In this document: positions 5,640-9,032 of the stretch, piece after piece | Numbering within the stretch: the first letter of the stretch is position 1 | How the letters are laid out: every line of letters starts with the position of its first letter | Assembly: GCA_039680225.1 (NCBI GenBank) | Contig: JBDKTK010000100.1 | Span: forward strand, 1-9,032 | DNA: 9,032 nt | Reading direction: 5' to 3' | Source: JBDKTK01 sp039680225 | Lineage (GTDB): Bacteria; Desulfobacterota; Syntrophia; Syntrophales; UBA4778 | The notes under the pieces: model-generated | The model's database searches: none | What the model saw: only the letters and a program-made list of their open reading frames with translations | Told to the model about the DNA's origin: nothing | Made by a program: the position numbers and the translations under genes

Positions 5640-7283
5640 ATGCCTTCCGGAATGATGGAGCAAATATATCGCGGCGAGCTTGACCCCGGCATTTACAATG
5701 CTTTTGCGCAAAAACATGATTTCAGCAGGGCGCGGGACCTCGTGCAGAAGTACCGCGAGCTGCTGCAGAAGTTCCCCGTGGCATCGATCGAGGAGTCCGG
5801 AAGGATCCCCGCAGAGATGCTCGCCGGGATGAAAAAATCCGGCCTGTTCGGGATTTCAGTGCCCGGGGAACACGGGGGTCTCGGATTTTCCCTTTTCGAG
5901 TACCTCAAAGTGATTGAGGAAGTCTCCCGGATCGACATGTCGCCGGCCCTCGTCTTTGTCGCTCATTTATCCATCGGCATCAGGGGCATCGAGCTGTTCG
6001 GGACCCCGGAGCAGAAAAGCAGGTACCTGCCGCGAGCCGCCTCGGGGGAAATGATTTTTTCCTATGCCCTCACGGAGCCGCTGACGGGCTCTGATGCGAA
6101 GAGCATAACGACGCAGGCATCAATCTCTCCGGACGGCTCCCATTACATCCTCAACGGCACCAAGACATACATCACAAACGCGAATTACGCCGGGGGCCTC
6201 ACCGTGTTCGCGCGCCTCGACCAGCCGGGCAGGCTCATCGCCTTCATCGTGGAAACAGCCTGGGAAGGCGTCAAGATCGGCGCCGACATGCCGAAGATGG
6301 GCTTGAAGGCCAGCTCGACGGCATCCATCCAGTTCAAGAACGTGAAGGTCCCGATTGAAAACGTGATCGGCGCTCCCGGGGATGGTTTCCGCCTCGCCAT
6401 GATGGTCCTCAATTACGGCAGGCTCGGATTGGGGGCGGCTTCCATCGGGGCGATGGAACAGGGCCTTGCGGATATGTGGAAGCGCGCCGGGTCAAGGGTC
6501 CAGTTCGGTAAGCCCATCCGGCATTACCAGCTCGTCCAGGAAAAAATTGCCAGGACGAGGGTCAACGCCGACGCGATGAGCGCGATGAACGAACTTGCCG
6601 CTTCCATCCTCTCGGACGACCCGCTCCGGGAGACGGCAATCGAGACGTCCCACTGCAAGCTCTACGGGACGACCAGGGCCTGGAAAGCGGTTTATGACGC
6701 CCTCCAGGTGGCAGGCGGTTCGGGTTATCTCACGACGCAGCCGTATGAGAAGAGGATGAGGGATTTCCGGGTGACGACAATTTTCGAGGGGACGACGGAA
6801 ATCCATTCCATGTACCCGGCCCTCCTGGGACTGCGCCGCCTGGGGAAGGAGCTCCGGGCCCTTAAAGGAATGGGCAGAATTGCCTTTATTTTGAAAGAGT
6901 TCCTGTCAAGCTACAAGCCTCCGGGCTGGAAAGCGGACCACAACGAGCCCCTGGTCCGCCAGGCCTTTCTCCTGGCCGGGGCGAACTCCCAGACCATCCG
7001 CCGCATGCTGCTCCTTTCACTGCTTGTTTACGGGGAGAAAGCGGCCGAAAGGGAATACCTGCTCAGGCGCATTACTTCAATAAGTCTCTACACCTTCGCC
7101 GTCCTGGCCCTGGCTTCAAAAAGCGCGAAACAGGACAACATTTCCGGAATTGAGAAGGAATCGCTGGCATGCCTGATCGAAGAGGCCCGCGAAGTGCGCC
7201 GCCGGTGCAGCACCCTTGCGGACACGAGGCTTGAAATCCTGGAATCACGCCTTATCGGGCAAATGGAGGGGCAATCGCCATGA
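5640..7283 (+). CDS. Acyl-CoA dehydrogenase with C-terminal extension (547 aa)
   Basis: An FAD enzyme that desaturates an acyl-CoA at the alpha,beta position, passing electrons to ETF. Signature 1, ALTEPLTGSDAKS, is at 143-155 and signature 2, QVAGGSGYLTTQPYEKRMRDFRV, spans 356-378. The catalytic base is Glu383 in TTIFEGTTEI, the position used in MCAD- and VLCAD-type enzymes. The core ends near residue 400; a further 145 or so mostly helical residues (401-547) make it longer than the 380-residue short/medium-chain enzymes and closer to VLCAD/ACAD9-like forms, though without obvious membrane helices. An AAAGGAG ribosome site overlaps the stop of the OYE gene, and its own TGA overlaps the next ATG as ATGA, so the three genes are translationally coupled. 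No ETF genes are in view. Pairing with an ene-reductase suggests unsaturated or cyclic acyl-CoA substrates, but chain length cannot be read with confidence. Confidence 0.93.
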   Translation: MPSGMMEQIYRGELDPGIYNAFAQKHDFSRARDLVQKYRELLQKFPVASIEESGRIPAEMLAGMKKSGLFGISVPGEHGGLGFSLFEYLKVIEEVSRIDMSPALVFVAHLSIGIRGIELFGTPEQKSRYLPRAASGEMIFSYALTEPLTGSDAKSITTQASISPDGSHYILNGTKTYITNANYAGGLTVFARLDQPGRLIAFIVETAWEGVKIGADMPKMGLKASSTASIQFKNVKVPIENVIGAPGDGFRLAMMVLNYGRLGLGAASIGAMEQGLADMWKRAGSRVQFGKPIRHYQLVQEKIARTRVNADAMSAMNELAASILSDDPLRETAIETSHCKLYGTTRAWKAVYDALQVAGGSGYLTTQPYEKRMRDFRVTTIFEGTTEIHSMYPALLGLRRLGKELRALKGMGRIAFILKEFLSSYKPPGWKADHNEPLVRQAFLLAGANSQTIRRMLLLSLLVYGEKAAEREYLLRRITSISLYTFAVLALASKSAKQDNISGIEKESLACLIEEAREVRRRCSTLADTRLEILESRLIGQMEGQSP

Positions 7284-7501
7284 CGGAAAAGGCCATTATC
7301 GTGGAGGAGATGGTGGACGGCAGGGTGATAATCCAGCGCCTGGAGGGGGACCAGTGGATACTTGACCCGAAAGTGGGCTGGTGCAAATGGGCCTGGAATT
7401 ACGAGGGCAAACAGGTTGACCTCGAGTTCGGCAACAAGGAGTCCAGGATCACGAACGACAAGGGCGAGTCATGCGATTGCTGGACGGAGAAACCATTATA
7501 G
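7280..7501 (+). CDS. Small Trp/Cys-rich protein of unknown function (73 aa)
   Basis: Not recognised. It overlaps the dehydrogenase stop by 4 bp (ATGA) and has GGAGG 10 nt upstream of its ATG, so it is very likely translated together with that enzyme. The protein looks beta-rich and acidic in part. It carries five tryptophans (26, 34, 37, 39, 68) and three cysteines (35, 65, 67); Trp34-Cys35-Lys-Trp37-Ala-Trp39 and the near-terminal Cys65-Asp-Cys67-Trp68 are its most striking pieces. There is no signal peptide or membrane segment, so it should be cytoplasmic. A CxC plus a lone Cys could bind metal or be redox active, but no fold or family is evident. Its tight coupling makes an accessory role for the acyl-CoA dehydrogenase or the ene-reductase the simplest idea. 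Confidence 0.7.
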   Translation: MTEKAIIVEEMVDGRVIIQRLEGDQWILDPKVGWCKWAWNYEGKQVDLEFGNKESRITNDKGESCDCWTEKPL

Positions 7502-7523
7502 GAATCTTGCCCGGGAGGGGACC

Positions 7524-7673
7524 ATGGAAAACAAAGAGATTTCCGACCTGATCAGCGAGAAACTGCGCCTGCGGAGTTTTCCCGTGGCAGTGAAATTCCT
7601 GAACTATCTTAACTTTGAACCGGAATTCCCCAAGTCGTTCAAGATCATCGGAGAGGAGATCGGGGTCCTCTAA
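7524..7673 (+). pseudogene. 49-codon ORF resembling only the N-terminus of a DUF169 protein
   Basis: A GGGAGGGG ribosome site ideally placed before the ATG at 7524 opens a 49-residue frame, and the stop TAA is immediately followed by the GTG of the next gene. The stretch LRLRSFPVAVKFL (14-26) resembles the N-terminal 'L-L--PVAVKF' segment of DUF169 proteins, which as I remember them run to well over 200 residues. Here everything after residue 49 is missing: the next gene is an intact, unrelated phosphoesterase, and its reading frames show no DUF169 continuation. It is therefore either the stub left by an internal deletion that kept the start and ribosome site, or a real micro-protein used to deliver ribosomes to the next start. 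The DUF169 link rests on a short motif recognised by eye, so it is tentative. Confidence 0.5.
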
Positions 7674-8804
7674 GTGTACACTTTTTTAATTATCGTCTTC
7701 CTGGTGTACGGGGGTATCAACGCCTATGCGTTCGTAAGGGCATTTCACGGGCTCTCCCTCTCGGTTGCGGCCGGAGCGGGACTGGCCGCATTTATGGCCT
7801 TCATGGTCTTCTCCCCGTTCCTGGTCAGGATTCTCGAAAGCCGGGACCAGGCCCTGGCGACATGGCTGGGTTACGCGAGCTATTTCTGGATGGGCTTCAT
7901 TTTCCTGTTCTTTTGCTCGTCCCTGGTAGTTGATTTTTACAGGCTCGCAATCTGGTCCCTGCGTCACATCTTCCGGCAGATGCCGGGGCCGCTTTCGCTC
8001 CCGGCTTTTGCCGCATTCATTGTCCCGTTTGCGGCGGCCGTCTTGATTTCAGTCTACGGCCTTTTTGAGGCGCAGAATATCCGGGCTGAAAGCGTTACGA
8101 TCGCAACCCCCAAGCTGAGCGGCAGGAACGATCGAATAAGAATAGTCCAGATCTCCGATATTCATCTGGGCCTTATTGTCGGCCCGCGGAGGCTGGAAAA
8201 AATACTGAGCATCGTCGCGGAGGCCCGGCCCGACATCCTGATTTCCACAGGCGATCTGATCGACGGCGATTCGCCCACCCTGCGCAGGTCAATCGCAATG
8301 CTCAAAGAGGTCAACCCGCCGCTCGGCAAATTTGCCGTGACCGGCAACCATGAATTCTATGCCGGTATCGAAAGGGCCCTGGCCGTGACGCGCGAGGCCG
8401 GATTCAAGGTCCTCCGGCAGGAATGTTTCACCATACCCGGGGCGGTCCGGATAGCGGGGGTGGACGACAGGGGCGAGGCAGGCGGCCTTATGCCCGACAA
8501 CTCCATCGACAGGCAGGTGCTCGCGCGCGGTACGCCGGAATTTACTGTGTTCCTCAAACACAGGCCCGCCGTGAACAGGTCCACGCTCGGCATGTTCGAC
8601 CTGCAGTTATCGGGGCACACCCACAGGGGACAGATCTTCCCGTTCCGGCTGATCACAAGGCTGTTTTTCCCGCTCGATTCAGGGTTGTACGAATTGCCTG
8701 AATGTTCCCGGCTTTACTCCAGCAGGGGCACGGGGACCTGGGGGCCGCCGGTCAGGTTCTTCTCACCGCCGGAAGTGACAATTATCGATCTCATAAAAAA
8801 ATAG
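7674..8804 (+). CDS. Membrane-anchored metallophosphoesterase, YkuE/YaeI-like (376 aa)
   Basis: Four predicted membrane helices (about 2-22, 31-53, 64-87, 108-131) precede a calcineurin-like phosphoesterase domain (about 155-375). All metal-site motifs are present: SDIHLG (161-166; Asp162, His164), STGDLIDG (191-198; Asp194), TGNHEF (223-228; Asn225, His226), LKHRP (294-298; His296) and SGHTHRGQIFP (313-323; His315, His317). It should hydrolyse a phosphate mono- or diester with two metal ions; the substrate is unknown. The basic loop between helices 3 and 4 (Arg90, Arg97, His98, Arg101) favours a cytoplasmic loop and so a periplasmic catalytic domain, but this topology is an inference. The GTG start at 7674 directly follows the stop of the small ORF, with AGGAG 15 nt upstream, implying translational coupling. 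It appears full length. Its link to acyl-CoA metabolism is not obvious and it may simply share the transcript. Confidence 0.9.
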   Translation: MYTFLIIVFLVYGGINAYAFVRAFHGLSLSVAAGAGLAAFMAFMVFSPFLVRILESRDQALATWLGYASYFWMGFIFLFFCSSLVVDFYRLAIWSLRHIFRQMPGPLSLPAFAAFIVPFAAAVLISVYGLFEAQNIRAESVTIATPKLSGRNDRIRIVQISDIHLGLIVGPRRLEKILSIVAEARPDILISTGDLIDGDSPTLRRSIAMLKEVNPPLGKFAVTGNHEFYAGIERALAVTREAGFKVLRQECFTIPGAVRIAGVDDRGEAGGLMPDNSIDRQVLARGTPEFTVFLKHRPAVNRSTLGMFDLQLSGHTHRGQIFPFRLITRLFFPLDSGLYELPECSRLYSSRGTGTWGPPVRFFSPPEVTIIDLIKK

Positions 8805-8978
8805 GCATTCCATCGGAGCGTATTGCATGATGCCCGTGCAGTTCAAGTCGGAACACGATACCTGTTTCCAAGCCGCAGACCTCTCCAAACCCTGAACTTC
8901 CCCTGATTAGGCTTGCAATCGGCAAAAATCCTGCACTAAGCTTATTTAAAGAAATAAATTCAAAAGGAGGTGAAAGAG

Positions 8979-9032
8979 ATGAGGAAGTTCCTGATTATCC
9001 TTTTGTCACTGATTCTCCTGGTTTCCTTTTCT
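8979..9032 (+). CDS. Start of an exported protein, cut by window edge (first 18 codons)
   Basis: AAAAGGAGGTGA at 8962-8973, a near-complete complement of the 16S rRNA 3' end, lies 5 nt before an ATG at 8979. The visible residues, M-R-K-F followed by a run of Leu, Ile, Val, Ser and Phe, are the n-region and hydrophobic core of a signal peptide or the first membrane helix. The gene is separated from the phosphoesterase by 174 bp and probably has its own promoter. An exported solute-binding protein is one possibility, but nothing beyond the signal sequence can be judged. Confidence 0.7.
   Translation, partial: MRKFLIILLSLILLVSFS

Noticed and set aside
8913..8942. Promoter-like TTGCAA / TAAGCT pair before the gene at 8979
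   Set aside because: The -10 match is only 3 of 6 with an 18-bp spacer; not enough to report as a promoter.
8942..8957. A+T inverted repeat TTATTT/AAATAA just before the ribosome site at 8962
   Set aside because: Short, A+T-only arms with a 4-nt loop are expected by chance; no clear terminator after the phosphoesterase was found either.

Overview
The window looks like part of a chromosome from an anaerobic, fatty-acid- or aromatic-acid-degrading bacterium, most likely a Desulfobacterota (deltaproteobacterial) sulfate reducer or syntroph. This assignment is an inference. It rests on dense acyl-CoA metabolism genes in two tight operons, moderately GC-rich coding DNA with strong GGAGG-type ribosome sites, an SCP2-type thiolase start, an OYE/dienoyl-CoA-reductase-like flavoprotein paired with a long acyl-CoA dehydrogenase, and a DUF169-like fragment. 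No rRNA, tRNA, CRISPR array, transposase or phage gene was seen.

Left operon, minus strand, read from 3282 down past base 1: a MaoC-type (R)-hydratase, a divergent PP2C-type phosphatase, an NAD-dependent 3-hydroxyacyl-CoA dehydrogenase, a crotonase-type enoyl-CoA hydratase, and the first 33 codons of a thiolase. Together these supply hydration, oxidation and thiolytic cleavage of an acyl-CoA chain, with a regulatory-looking phosphatase inserted. A promoter-like pair (TTGACA/TATAAG) near 3468-3494, a near-perfect 15-bp palindrome just after it, and a hairpin close to the first ribosome site suggest a controlled leader of about 180 nt.

Middle, 3283-4532: a 459-bp A+T-rich gap, then a minus-strand gene for a small secreted four-cysteine protein of unknown function, then a 296-bp divergent intergenic region. 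That region holds three tandem 11-bp repeats and a possible promoter for the right operon.

Right operon, plus strand, 4533-8804: an OYE-family flavin ene-reductase, a 547-residue acyl-CoA dehydrogenase, a 73-residue Trp/Cys-rich unknown protein (4-bp overlap), a 49-residue ORF resembling only the N-terminus of DUF169, and a four-helix membrane-anchored metallophosphoesterase. The dehydrogenase and ene-reductase would supply the double-bond chemistry (alpha,beta-desaturation and removal of awkward double bonds) that feeds the left operon. After a 174-bp gap a new plus-strand gene begins at 8979 with a textbook ribosome site and a signal-peptide start, and is cut by the window edge.

The enzymes themselves are ordinary families. 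The less ordinary points are the PP2C-like protein embedded in a beta-oxidation operon, the Cys-to-Asp change in the remnant iron-sulfur motif of the OYE, the two unexplained small ORFs after the dehydrogenase, the 11-bp repeat array, and the unusual start/stop coupling between MaoC and the phosphatase.
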